Positions 1 through 11,800 of a stretch of DNA of 64,000 nt are shown here, piece after piece (the first letter of the stretch is position 1; every line of letters starts with the position of its first letter). Location: positions 51,514,233 through 51,578,232 of the forward strand of contig NC_087067.1 in the NCBI RefSeq assembly GCF_963678635.1, in the 5' to 3' direction. Both the position numbers and the translations under genes were made by a program. This DNA comes from Symsagittifera roscoffensis (taxonomy: Eukaryota > Xenacoelomorpha > Acoela > Convolutidae). The notes beneath the pieces are model-generated. The model was not told where the DNA came from and ran no database searches. It saw only the letters and a program-made list of their open reading frames with translations.

Positions 1-2063
1 TTGACAAATGTCGTGGTTCCATCTGATAATCCTTCTTTAGAGTTGAGATCCTGTTGCTGCTGCAGTTCTGAAACTTGAGTTCTGTTACTTGGGGATGCTA
101 CTAAAGCTGCACTCTCTTTGTTATCCATTTTTTCTGGGGGAACATTTTGGTCAGCTAAAATATCTTCTTGATTTTCTTCATTTACAGGTTTAGTTATGCT
201 TTTATTAGAGCCAACGTTTCGGACGTTTGTGTACTTTTTGCTCTTTGAACTCGATGAGACGTCGTAATAAGGAAGCGTGCGTTGCCTCTGCCCTTTGTCG
301 TCACGAGAGATCTCCGAAGGCGAACGAGTGTCGCTCACGAGAGTTTTGTCGGCAAAATCGGGCGTCGTAGAGGAGGGATCCGAAAGGTCGCTCAGCGATT
401 CAGGAGTAATCGTTCCCCCTACTGAAGAGTCTGGTCCTTTCCTTATTTGGGCATTTTCTAATCCTGACCTGATACTCCTAGAATCTTTCGACGTATTTTG
501 AGACGCTACGAAATTCTGATTTGAAGCACTATTGTCTTCACTAAGTTGATCAAACTGTTGGTTGGTAAAAACTGACCCACCCGAAGACATGTTCGGATCA
601 GACGAGTTGTTTTCAGCTCGGGGACTTGACGAGCGTATTTGTTTAACACGTTCCATTTGAACTGTTTCTTCTTCCGGGACGGTTTGACCAAACGCAGGTG
701 GATGAGTTTGACCTTGGGCAAGATTTTCACTCCCAGGTACTAATTTCTGGGGTTCTTGGATTTCTGGACTCTTCGATTCTTGTACTGATTCATCGTTTTG
801 GATCTCGACTGGCGTCGGCAGCTCGTGAACTTTTTCCTGTTTCTCAGGAACTGTACTCAAATCGTTACTGCTTTTGGTCTCAGGGCTAAGCGAAGCTGTC
901 TGACTGTTCATTGGCGGCTGGGCAGATGATATCACGTGATCGGTTTCGTCAAGTATAAATGCCGAAGAACTGTACTTACTTCCTAAAGATGTGGTCCCTA
1001 TACTGGTTGAACTATGCGTTTCTGAAGTAGTCGCGCTACCAGTGGTCGTAGTTCCCCCTGTTGTAACATCAGTTACTGTTACACTTATCTTTTCATCTTT
1101 CTGTTGCTCTTCCTTTGGTGGCTCTTCAACTTTAGCTGGAGTTTTTGCTTGAATCACTGGCGCTTGATTCGGTTTTTCTTCAATTTTTCGTCCAAGCTGT
1201 TCAATCAATCTGCCTACAGTATCCTTGGACTCGTGGGTGGCTGTGTCGTTAGTAGTCGGCGACTGGTCGCTTGTAGTGTTTGCCGACGATGTTGCAACAT
1301 CACTCGGGTCCGAATTTCCTGAGCCTGAAGTCAAACTCTGACTCTGACTCTGACTCTGGCTCGTATTCGAATTATTAATAGCTGTTAAACCCAATTTTTC
1401 TTCATCTGTGCTGTAAGCAGACTCTAAGGTTCTTAGGGAAAACGACCCCGTTCCAGCAGGTGTTGTGTCGCGATCAAACGAATTGTTTTCGGTAACACGA
1501 ATCGGAAGAGGGAGCACGTCTTTTGAAACTTCGGCTTTCTGATCTGTTAAAGTTTGGCTACCTTCGTCGTCGCTGATTTCCAGACCAGACTGATCACTTG
1601 CACCTTCAGCAGGACTAGGACTGTTGGTGTCACCGTCAGCTGTGAAGTGCGATGTAGTGTTTGAACTCTGAGAGGGTAGACTTCCTTTTCGACTTTGAGG
1701 CCCTTTGTCGTTCTCGACCAGCACTGGACTGGCGCCGTCGCCAGGCTGGGATCGGACATCCGAAGCTGCCTCGCAAGCAATAATTTGATCATTATCTTCA
1801 ACTGGCTGTGACGACAGTGATTTTGTCAGTGGCTTTATTTCGTTTTGTTTGTACTCAGACTCAGATAGTCTTTGGTTTTCCATTTGAGTAGTTCGTGATA
1901 GTTCGTCTGGGGTTTTGGGTCTAAGGTGATTCGGAGCTAGTTTCTGGTAGTCGTCCGAATAGAGTCTGTATGCTGACTCAAAAGGCTCGAAAGGCACTGG
2001 GGTTCCGTTCTGAAATGAACAAAAAATCATGAAGAGCATCGAAATTGATAAAAGTTTAATCAT
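1..2063 (-). CDS. Ser/Thr/Gln-rich secreted or membrane protein, partial (3' end beyond left edge)
   Basis: Reading the minus strand from the ATG at 2063 gives 687 consecutive codons without a stop, up to the left edge, so the C-terminus is missing. An in-frame TAG lies nine bases upstream of the ATG, which makes this the first usable Met. The N-terminus (MIKLLSISMLFMIFC) looks like a signal peptide or signal anchor. The rest has low complexity: rich in Ser, Thr, Gln, Glu and Asn, with an SQ run near 1330-1360, a TTGGTTTTG stretch near 1030-1070 and a five-Gln run near 50-70. There are several N-x-S/T sites and few hydrophobic stretches after the first 20 residues. I recognise no domain; a diagnostic C-terminal domain could lie outside the window. 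An AG lies 6 nt before the ATG but its upstream tract is poor in pyrimidines. The coding call rests on frame length, base composition and the signal peptide; the function is unknown. Confidence 0.8.
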   Translation of the reverse strand, partial: MIKLLSISMLFMIFCSFQNGTPVPFEPFESAYRLYSDDYQKLAPNHLRPKTPDELSRTTQMENQRLSESEYKQNEIKPLTKSLSSQPVEDNDQIIACEAASDVRSQPGDGASPVLVENDKGPQSRKGSLPSQSSNTTSHFTADGDTNSPSPAEGASDQSGLEISDDEGSQTLTDQKAEVSKDVLPLPIRVTENNSFDRDTTPAGTGSFSLRTLESAYSTDEEKLGLTAINNSNTSQSQSQSQSLTSGSGNSDPSDVATSSANTTSDQSPTTNDTATHESKDTVGRLIEQLGRKIEEKPNQAPVIQAKTPAKVEEPPKEEQQKDEKISVTVTDVTTGGTTTTGSATTSETHSSTSIGTTSLGSKYSSSAFILDETDHVISSAQPPMNSQTASLSPETKSSNDLSTVPEKQEKVHELPTPVEIQNDESVQESKSPEIQEPQKLVPGSENLAQGQTHPPAFGQTVPEEETVQMERVKQIRSSSPRAENNSSDPNMSSGGSVFTNQQFDQLSEDNSASNQNFVASQNTSKDSRSIRSGLENAQIRKGPDSSVGGTITPESLSDLSDPSSTTPDFADKTLVSDTRSPSEISRDDKGQRQRTLPYYDVSSSSKSKKYTNVRNVGSNKSITKPVNEENQEDILADQNVPPEKMDNKESAALVASPSNRTQVSELQQQQDLNSKEGLSDGTTTFV

Positions 2064-5000
2064 GTGACCCTATTTCGTTTTGATAAAGGATTTTGTCAGG
2101 GTGTCTGGAGTTCATATAGCTTAAAATCAATCCGGCATAAAACGTTTAAGCTGGAGTTCTTTCAAGCTGATTGAACAACAAGCACTCCAACTCAATCCTT
2201 TATCGAGAGGAAATCGGCTTACATCCCGTATGATTATTATATGCATCAGTTTTTCTGAAACAGAAAAAGCAATTTTTGAAGCAATTTTAAGCAATTTGTA
2301 AACTTTTGAGCCTTATATGGGCGCGGCTGATACAACTTTTTTCCTATTAGCTCGCAGTAACTACTTTAGGCTCATCAGCCTTCAGAAAAATAATCTTTTT
2401 TTGGCCCAAACACAGTGCAAACCTGCGTTTCTGTACGACCGATTGTGGTTTTTGTTTAGAAACATTCGTCCGAAATTTTCAGAGAGTCTGAATGGCATCA
2501 ATTTTCTGACAAAAAAAAACATATTTTGCCAAGTATAAAGAATAAGACGTATTTAAAAAAGATTTTTTTTTTGTAAGAAAAAATCTGTTTCCTGAAAAAT
2601 GTCATTTTAACGGAAAGATCAGGCCACAAGAATAGAATCACAATCCAGCCAGCCCGCACTAAGTTCAACTGGATAATAATTATAATTATTTTTATAACAA
2701 CTTCCACGAAATCCTAAAATAATCAATAAAAATGTATTTGAGTTCAATTATAAAGTTTAAAAATGACACTATGTTTCAACTTCTTTAACTTCTTTTTTTT
2801 AAATTTTCGTAAAATTTTTTTTCAGAATTGCTTTATTTCTCTTCAGAAGTATTAATATGAATTTTCATCCTCTTTAAATCTACCGATTCTTTCTATNNNN
2901 NNNNNNNNNNNNNNNNNNNNNNNNNNNNNNNNNNNNNNNNNNNNNNNNNNNNNNNNNNNNNNNNNNNNNNNNNNNNNNNNNNNNNNNNNNNNNNNNNNNN
3001 NNNNNNNNNNNNNNNNNNNNNNNNNNNNNNNNNNNNNNNNNNNNNNNNNNNNNNNNNNNNNNNNNNNNNNNNNNNNNNNNNNNNNNNNNNNNNNNNCTGT
3101 CACCAGGTATGACGATGATCCAAACATTAACCCTCAACTAAGTGATTTTTTTTTCATAAATCGCAATATATACTTCATCGTGACAGCGCTAACCAAAAAT
3201 TCGACCATATAATAGATCACGCATCACAAAACCTTAAAGCGTTTGAATATTTCTTTTATAAATTTAATCATTCCGCAAAAACGTTAAACTTCCTTAACTT
3301 GAAGGAAAGAAAAATGTACTGTTCACATGAATTCATGTTAAAAACAAAGTTTACCGATACGACCTCATATTATAAATTTATACAAAGACACTACCTACAC
3401 AGTTCACCATCCAATAATTCACACCATCGTTTCATGTTCATAAACTCAAAATACACATCGTCCTTTTTCTTGAACTTCCCATTTTGCATCAAATCGAATA
3501 ACTTTCATAGCATCCTCGGAAATTCCGATCCTATTTGACAGATGTACATATGTTTTTCACTGACTAACACCGTCACACTAGAGACGCGCGACCCATCATC
3601 ATTCCGCCAATTGAAGTAGCCCTACCAGAAAATAATCACCTCACTAAATTTAATCACAAACTTTATAACCTTATTCAAAAAACTAACCATGAGTTTTCAG
3701 TTACCACCAAAGAAGTGGATATCATCAGAGTGCTTGAGCTTCTTTTGCCGCTGCTTCGCGCTAAAAATGAATTTCGCATGCATGCAGAGTTTTTAGTAAC
3801 ATCCGATACCATTAGAACTAACTTCCCCCATTGATTTTTCTTGAACCTGACCCCTCGAAAAGCAAAATTTTATCATTATTTTTAACACAACTCAATAGGA
3901 CACTCCACGTTCCTACTCAAGTGTTTCACATTTTTCTTAGATTTCACCAGGCACTCATCTAGAGATAAAACGTAAACTAAAATAAAAAATCTCTTCTTCA
4001 TTTTTAAAATGTTATCCTAACCAAGTCAATAAGAAATTCTTGCGAAGTAAATTTATGACAAATCGCAATAATTTGATAATTCTGTAGTAAGATTTAAATA
4101 TGAAGTAGTAAATTAATAAAGCAAAATAAAAAAATTAAAACTAACCTTTTATTTTATGCTGCTTTTATAATGCTACTTCTCTTCATCGCCCACACTTCAC
4201 ACACTCTTTCTACCAAAATCAGGTAACTCGCCCACGTATAATTGTCTAATAATGAATTCTACTTTCATAAATTAACCGACAACACTTCTAACTTGTTTTC
4301 ATACGTTTCGAATTTTCCTTCAACCCGGTTGGAAGGAATTTTGAGTAGGCTTAGGCTAACCAACGCAGCTTACTAATGCCACAAAACCAACCTCATGTAT
4401 AAGAAAGTCCCACGGTACCCAAACCAGATTAACCCAGATTAAAATTGGTTAAATTATTCTTTTGAAACCCACTTTCAAGTTTTATTAAAACCACTGGAAA
4501 CACAAAACACTCAAATAAACAACCCAAGCCACAAAAGTCTATTTTTGATAAAAGGACACAACCAAAAACAAAAAAGATTAAAAAAAACTGATAAAAAAGA
4601 ACGAAAAATGAACACGAAAAAAGAATCTGCTCTAAGAGACGGTAAAATTTTTCTCCCTCAAATAGCCTCGTCTACCAGTGGGACGTCCTGAGCATGCTCT
4701 CTTGCCAGCCTAACCCACCACGCTACACCACGCTTATGAAACACGTCGAAGTTGACTTCAAATACGGATCCTTGTCACTTGGCGCTTCACACCGAAGAAG
4801 TCAAACTTCATCTCGCATGTAGTCTCGCCCTAGCTTAACGAAATCAACACATCTTTGCATAGATCAGATATCTTGACACGATCACCCAAGACGATCTAGG
4901 ATATACGAGACCCACTTCTGGAGCACGAACAACTGTCCCCCTTCTCTCTATGAAGTCATCTACTACGAATTACGAACAAATGTCTTTTCTTCTTCTCTCA

Positions 5001-5845
5001 CGCAGTCACTGCTTCAAAAAGAAACTACTCAAAGAAACAAGAAACCTCTCCATCCATCCTTCACTGAAATAAACATTAAAACTTAAAACTCCCTAAACCC
5101 CTGATGGTTGGAAGCAGTTTAAAACTAGTATTTATATCCTATTATAATATTGATAAAACTATCTGGATAAAATATTTCTAACCAACCAATCAGGATCCAT
5201 AACTAACACTTACAGTTATTTGTAACGCTGAAGCTATTCATTGTTTCAGCAACAGAACAAAATAAATATAACTTTTGTTAGTTGTTCTCCTTCAAGATAG
5301 AAGATAGTTGTTCTCCTTCAAGATAGTTCCTGATATCTAACTCGCAAATATCAGTATACACTAGATCTATAGAGACTAGGAGATATAAGAGTAAGAATAA
5401 GATTGGTATTAGACTGAGAAGTTGCACAAATCTATCCGGGCGAAAATAAGATAGCGTGACAAACTGACGATGTACCTTGTCTGTAATAACTCTATGAGTG
5501 AGCCACCCCGGACTTAAACTCACAAATATCACCTGGTTTTGAACAATTTTGACACAAAACAAAGTTACCTGCTTCAATAACCAATAACAACCAATTTTGC
5601 ATAAAAATTTCGAAAGCACACTACTCGCCATCCTTTGTCAGCCTATCAGGTTTGAGGGTTTGCCTACGCGATTGTCTACTCGCTAGCCGCACACCCTCTG
5701 AAGTAAATAGGTTTATTTATAAATATCAGCGAGTTTTGTGATCGAGCTGTTCTGTTGACATTCACCTTGTATAAGAGTAACAAAGTTCAATACAGAGGCA
5801 ATGATGAACAACCATTAAAATGATAGATCGCGCATTCTACCGTCA
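2064..5845. other. Noncoding, repeat-bearing interval between the left-edge gene and the protease homologue
   Basis: No gene is supported here. The interval contains an assembly gap, AT-rich sequence, and short frames that look like debris. 3299-3538 on the plus strand is open for 79 codons, and 3599-3832 is open in another frame with balanced composition (HAEFLVTSDT); both could be old retroelement fragments but neither has a motif I can name. A 117-codon minus-strand frame at 5278-5631 contains a 23-bp direct repeat (TTGTTCTCCTTCAAGATAG twice, 5281-5327) and has no recognisable domain. Confidence 0.4.
2897..3096. other. Assembly gap, 200 N
   Basis: Exactly 200 consecutive N. A round length suggests a fixed-size scaffolding gap, so the true distance across it is unknown. 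Confidence 0.99.
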
Positions 5846-8800
5846 ATGCAACCATTTGATTTACTCTTCCAAATGGCTTCAGTTTCTTCAATAACTACTA
5901 TAAATAACGTGATAATCTTATTTATCTTAGCTGGTTTTACTTTCAGTAAAAATGAGATTTCAGAAATTCTGCGCAGAAGATCAAGAATGTCAATCATAAA
6001 CGGTCGGCCAGTTCTGCGTAATTTCTTTGTTAAGGTATCTCCAAAACATAATACTACTGCTTTCTGCGGTGGTGCAGCCTTACATCCATATTTGGTTATT
6101 ACGGCAGCCACATGTGTAACGACCAGCCACGGTGTTCAAATGAACGGTAAGATTTCAGTAATAAAACAATGGAACAGCAGTCACGTAGAAAAATTGTTGC
6201 AACTGTTTGATTATCACCAATGCACCGGGAGGAATTTGTTAAGGAGAGAGGTTTCTTGACCTTTTTCGGGCACACCAAGTTGATCTTCAGTAACATTCCA
6301 AAAAACATTTTGAAGACAAAAAATTTTTCCGTCGCAGGCTAGTTTTGGAAATGCCGTTTTTGGGTTTTTTTTTATTTTGACCAAAAAAAAACATATCTGG
6401 AGCGCGGTGCCTCTTAAATTTGATGCATTTTGGCCTCGAGGGCGCTTTGGGCTCGAGGTAATTAGGGTTGGCCGAGCAGAAATAGATGTCGTAGCATGGT
6501 ACCAAAAGGAAACATGGGACTGGGAGACAAATTGCTTTTTTGGTTGTTCAGAATAATCTGAACCAAATTAACTCGAAAAAAACGGTTTAAAAATTGGGCA
6601 AATAGGATGAGACTCTTTTTTCAAGTAAGTTAAACTATGTGCACGTGAGATATTTAGAAAAATTCGCTTGGCAATCCCGCCTTGTTTGTAGTTACTTTTA
6701 TACGATTTTACATTTTCGCTTACATTTTCGTTGCAATATCCTCCGCCCTTGAAGAATGAAGATCAGGAGCGATCTTAACGGCCGACCGAGTGAAATCACA
6801 CGTTGCAGTCTTAAACAAGGTCGATTGTGCGCAACCTTAGATCGCCTGTCTTAGGAGTGAATTCAGACTGAGTGTGCCACTTGACACAGTTATTCAGTAA
6901 GGGAAAATATTCTCGAAACCCACGAAAACAAGAAGCGTTAGTTAGGGTACAACTGCGCTCGCACGTACGTTTTCTTCTTGTGTTCAAATTAATCCCCGGT
7001 AAGAGCGAAGGAAAACTTAGGGCTCGCTGCCCAAGCAAAAAGCGGTTCGCGGTCAGCGCAGCCAACTCACGTGAGTTGGTAGTAACGGGAGTGATTGGGC
7101 TAAAACTCAAAGCATGCTCAAGTAAGCAGAGTGTTGCTCCTAACAACTCTTCAGTAACTCGCCTACTGCCTAGTGCGTCGTAGAGCACGCAATTTACGCT
7201 TCGCACGAGGCGCTCCCAGTAGCGGCCATGATGGGGTGTGCCTGGTGGGTTAATTTTAGAAGCAACAGTTGTTCCAGTTCTTAATGCAAACAAGTGATTT
7301 TTTGCCCACCAACAAAGTTCGTGTCATTGTCGGACTAGATCGTGCTTGGTGTCAGACGACGCAGAATGAATCGTTCACTGCGCATCATACAAGAACTAGT
7401 GTCCAGAGACGGCTAATTCTCAAGGTGTACAGCGCCCTGATTGTGAGTCAAGTCATTAGAAGGTCCATCTTTTCTCAGTGCATTTGCGAACCGGAACGTA
7501 AAACGGCCCTAAGTAATCCACGCCCGTGGTTGCTTATTTCCAAGACGTTCGACAGGTTTAGACTAGGTTTTTTGGATTGATAGTAGCAGCTTGAAGTCTC
7601 TAACAGAGTTGCGGGTCAAAGAGATTGTATTCTCACTGGAATTATTTGCTACACCTTTATCTGAATCATTCGAATTTTCCTTCCGAGGAAAGGCTTTATC
7701 AGATCCATGGAGCAGAACACTATTTGCGCTATCACACTGAGGCTTTAGGCTCTTTTTATCCCTCTTACATTGCTGAAAACTTATTCAGCTACGTACTTTG
7801 TTCACTGAGTAGCATTTTTTCCTACAAAAACAGCGTAGATTCATAACACCTGACTATCTTTGTACAAAACACACGGTGGAAATTTAGTTTTGTCCTGTAT
7901 TCTTTTAGATATGTTGGTATTGGCCGCAAAAACTAGGTATCGCTTATGCACCTTTGCATTTTGTTTTGGCCATTTGTAAGAATCCAAGAGTCTTGGGCGC
8001 TGCCAATTATGTTTAACAGCATGCATGGACCATGTTTCCTTGAAGTTGGATGGAAGTTTACTAACAGCTTGGTTTATTAGGTTAAAACCCTTTAGATCAT
8101 AATTGAATGACAATGATTTGAAAATTACAATCATGCCACATATTGCATTGGAGCAACTAGAGCCATTTTCCAAATTGCACACCTTATTTGGTGCAAAAGT
8201 ACTCATCTTAACAAGATGTGCGGAAACAATAGTGTGTGTTTTCCAAATATCCGTTGCGAGGTAGCCAGAGCGTCTTTGTACACATGGTCACTATAAATAA
8301 ACTCCGCAATTGCGGTTTTTGGTTTTCCTGTGGCGTGTGTTTAAGTCAATGTTGTATCAACTTGGTGAAGTGTGGAATTAACAATAGACCTGAATTGACC
8401 AAATCATTAGTGCCAGTTAACGGATGATCAGAAGGATGATCTTTGCAGTTATGCATTATTAATTCCTCCAATTCACGCGCAGAGAAGTCGAAACAAACAT
8501 TAATCTTGGTTCGGTTTAGCTGAAGACATTGCGTAGTTTTTGTTGACTGGATTATAACCAGTGTTACTTTGTAAACAAAATGCGGAACATGTTGAGGATT
8601 AATTTACGGATTAGTAAAAAACATTGTCCCACCACTAGTATACTGGACGGCTGTGTTACACGGCAGAACAACAGTTGTCGCATTGAAAAGTTTCCCTGCA
8701 TTACAACTTTGAACCGGCAGGACGATTTGAGTTGCAGTTGTTAATCGTCATAGGTTTGCATCACTTGAATAGTAGTCGGTGATATCAGGTGACACAGTAT

Positions 8801-11800
8801 GCGGGACGAAAGGAATACTATGTTGCATCTAAACTGGAGATGCATGGCAACGAGGAGTGAAACAAAACCGGCTGCGGGATTCTTGCCGATGATGTGAAGT
8901 CATCACCATAAAGCGCAGGTGACAAAAAAGAAACAAAAACCAGAACTGGGTTGGGAAAGGAACATTTGGACAGGTTATGATTCAGGTTCTAAAAGAAACC
9001 AATAGTTATGTTTGAATTCATATTTTGTACAGGAACACCAGATGATGGGAGTAAAACTTGTGCGAGAGATTGCATACTGCCGACTGCAATTCAAACAGGT
9101 GGGCCAGACACCTAAATTGGTATAAAAAATCTGCACTGCCAAAATGAGGCGTAGTCCGATGTTCATGTCTAATGATTCCAGGGTTACTCGATAATGTGTG
9201 CCCATGGTTACCACCATTACTTGTGTTAATTGCATGAACGAGGCTGGCAGAATTCGTCGGTTCTGACCTTTTCGGAAGAATGGGCGAAGGCCAGTACCTT
9301 GCGTACTAGCACTATCAGGTGGTTCTTCTGTTATAACAGAATCTACCCAAGCTTTAGTTCAATCGGTTGCGTTTTCTGAAACGGAATGGCTTGCTTGTGC
9401 CAAACTGTTTTCCACTAATTCCTCTACCACCTCAGATAAAAAATCCTCAATTTCAAAAGCTTCCATTTTGATTTCATTTTTAAAATTTTTTTATGACGTT
9501 CTGCTAATTAGTGCAATTTCAGCTGACTTTGTTCGAACTTCAGATGTTCTTGCTCTTTAGGCCTTATAGATACCAGATACTGCTTTTCTCGTGATGTGGC
9601 ATCACTAAAGATAAATCATGCCGCTTCTCATTTGACGACATAGATTGAGCAATCAAAACATGACAATGACAAGTGGAAGCAGTTTAACTAGTCTACGTGA
9701 TTGATGTTTTCTACTTTATGTAGTTTTATACGAGGACTTTGACTTGTTTTCAGATACTCGCGCTTCTTAATCTCTTGTTTTGTGAAAGCGTTAGGTTGTC
9801 TCAGAGGTAGTTTACTGTATAGAAGACTCCTTGTTCCCTGCATTGCCGGATGCTGGGATTGACGAAGTTTCAATGCTCATCTTTTAACTCCAAGATTCAA
9901 GCATTTTCTTATCGTCATTCAGTTACTTTCTTAAGCCAAAATTTTTGCTGAGCAATTTTTTTAGGTTTTCGCTTACGTCGGCAACTTTTTGCTAAATAAT
10001 TATACAATTGTAAGCAGCATTATCAGTTTTTGAGGGTCGACAATTATTCTCAATGTACTCAAATATTAATGAACTACTTTTAAGCAGCTCACTTTTTAAA
10101 TTTTGACGGGTTTCAAATAAATTGTGTTTCTTCACTTGAAAATTTTATCCATGCCTCAGTGATTGATACTAATTTACGGCTGGTCACTAACTAGAAAAAA
10201 AACTCAAAATCAGATACTGTACTGATACATAAATACATCAAGATTAATCTATCTTCGTTAACCCACAAGATGGGGGAATTTTTCGCCTCAAGACGTCTGT
10301 CTGAGCCTTAAGTGGTAAGCGCTTACGCTTTTACGCGTTTTAAGGATTTTAAGACCAGCGCTATTACGCCTGAGAAGGAGTAGGATCTCTTACTCAAGGG
10401 AAGGATGCTAGAGAACGCTCTTTGAACTTCTCAATTATTTCGTAATCTTCACCCCAACGCTAAAAGAAAAGGCCTTTAATGGCATTCAGAACGAGAGTAC
10501 CTGTTAACACCAAACTTTCATCTATATCCTCAGTTCCGTTGTGTCTGCAAAACACGATAGCACTGTTATTTGTCTTATACCTTAATAACAAACTGACAAG
10601 TTGCTCACTACTCAACTTGCGGTTATTGTTGCTGCGATGCCTATTTATTGATTATTAATGTTAACGGCGTCGTGTCGAATCCGAAGTTCGTTACTGTGAT
10701 ACAAGTAGTGATGAAGATAATACTGTTTTGCTTACTGTGGAACCCAAGCACTAAAGTTCAATCTTAAACCTAGTTTTGTAAAGAAAGTATCTTGGACGCG
10801 CTTCTGCGGCGGTTCGGAAAGTTTGCAAAGCCCGTGAGTGACCAAACAGCTCCTAAAATGAATGCTATATTCCTAAGGGACCTACGTTAATGCGACTGTT
10901 CTCTTACGGTTAAGTACCAATGGGGTTGAAAATTAAATAGGTCAGTTGAACTCCACAACACACAGCGATGAAACCTGAGGATGAAAAATTCATTTTAGCC
11001 CACTTAATATCACCGTATCTGTCCAATGAATATTACTATCACGCAACGAATTCAGTAATCAGATGGGCAAAAACAGCTATGATATACCTAATGCGAGTTA
11101 GCTTTTTGTTTCAACAAGGTGGGTGGGGAATCAGGCAAGTTGAATGAATCTAACAACAAACGCGCAAGAAAAACGAGGATGAAAAAATTTAACTTAATTG
11201 GCCTGATTTGTCACTACCAGACCACCTAAAATAAGGTTGGTTTCACCTCAAAGCACAGTTTCGCAATTTTCTGGGTACTTGTTGATGATTTTTTTGACAA
11301 TTTTTTGATTTTTTTCACGAAAATTTTTGAAAAATTTAGGTCTGCGGATTCGAGTCATAAGGCAATCTAAAACACTGTCTAGTACCTGTTTTCTAATGAT
11401 TTTAAGTCAAACTTTTAAAAATCAGACGTGAAATAATTCAAACTTTTTTAGAGTCGAAAAAATTTGCCGACCTGGATTGTTTCAATCCGTCAAAAAACCC
11501 ATTCAAAAATCTTTTGGCGTCGAGAAAAAACAACGATTTGAAAGATTTCAATCCGTCATAATAATATTCAAAAATTTTCGTATCGAGAAAAAAATTACCG
11601 CCTGTTCGTGCTTGCTTTGAGTTGTGATACAATCAGGTAGAATTGTTCGCATCGAGCGAAAGTTTTAAAATCGGTCTAAGAGTCTTTTGCAACTCGCTCA
11701 CATTTGCATTGCAGCCAGGAGGTAATTGGAGTTGGCCGACCAGAAAGAGATGTTGTATCATTGTATCAAATGCGAGACCTCTGGGAAAGTTTGGCAAGCG

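Noticed and set aside
2852..3137. Two minus-strand frames of 85-91 codons
   Set aside because: They consist almost entirely of undetermined residues spanning the N gap.
3299..3832. Possible retroelement coding remnants
   Set aside because: Two short frames have protein-like composition, but no motif is strong enough to name a family.
4650..4735. tRNA-like A-box word on the minus strand (TAGCGTGGTGGG)
   Set aside because: No matching B box and no cloverleaf could be drawn.
5278..5631. Minus-strand 117-codon frame with hydrophobic segments
   Set aside because: It contains an internal direct DNA repeat, has no domain and has composition like the surrounding noncoding DNA. Coding is possible but not supportable.
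6244..6505. Short minus-strand frames just 3' of the protease exon 1
   Set aside because: They lie inside the intron, overlap a dispersed repeat and show no family signature.
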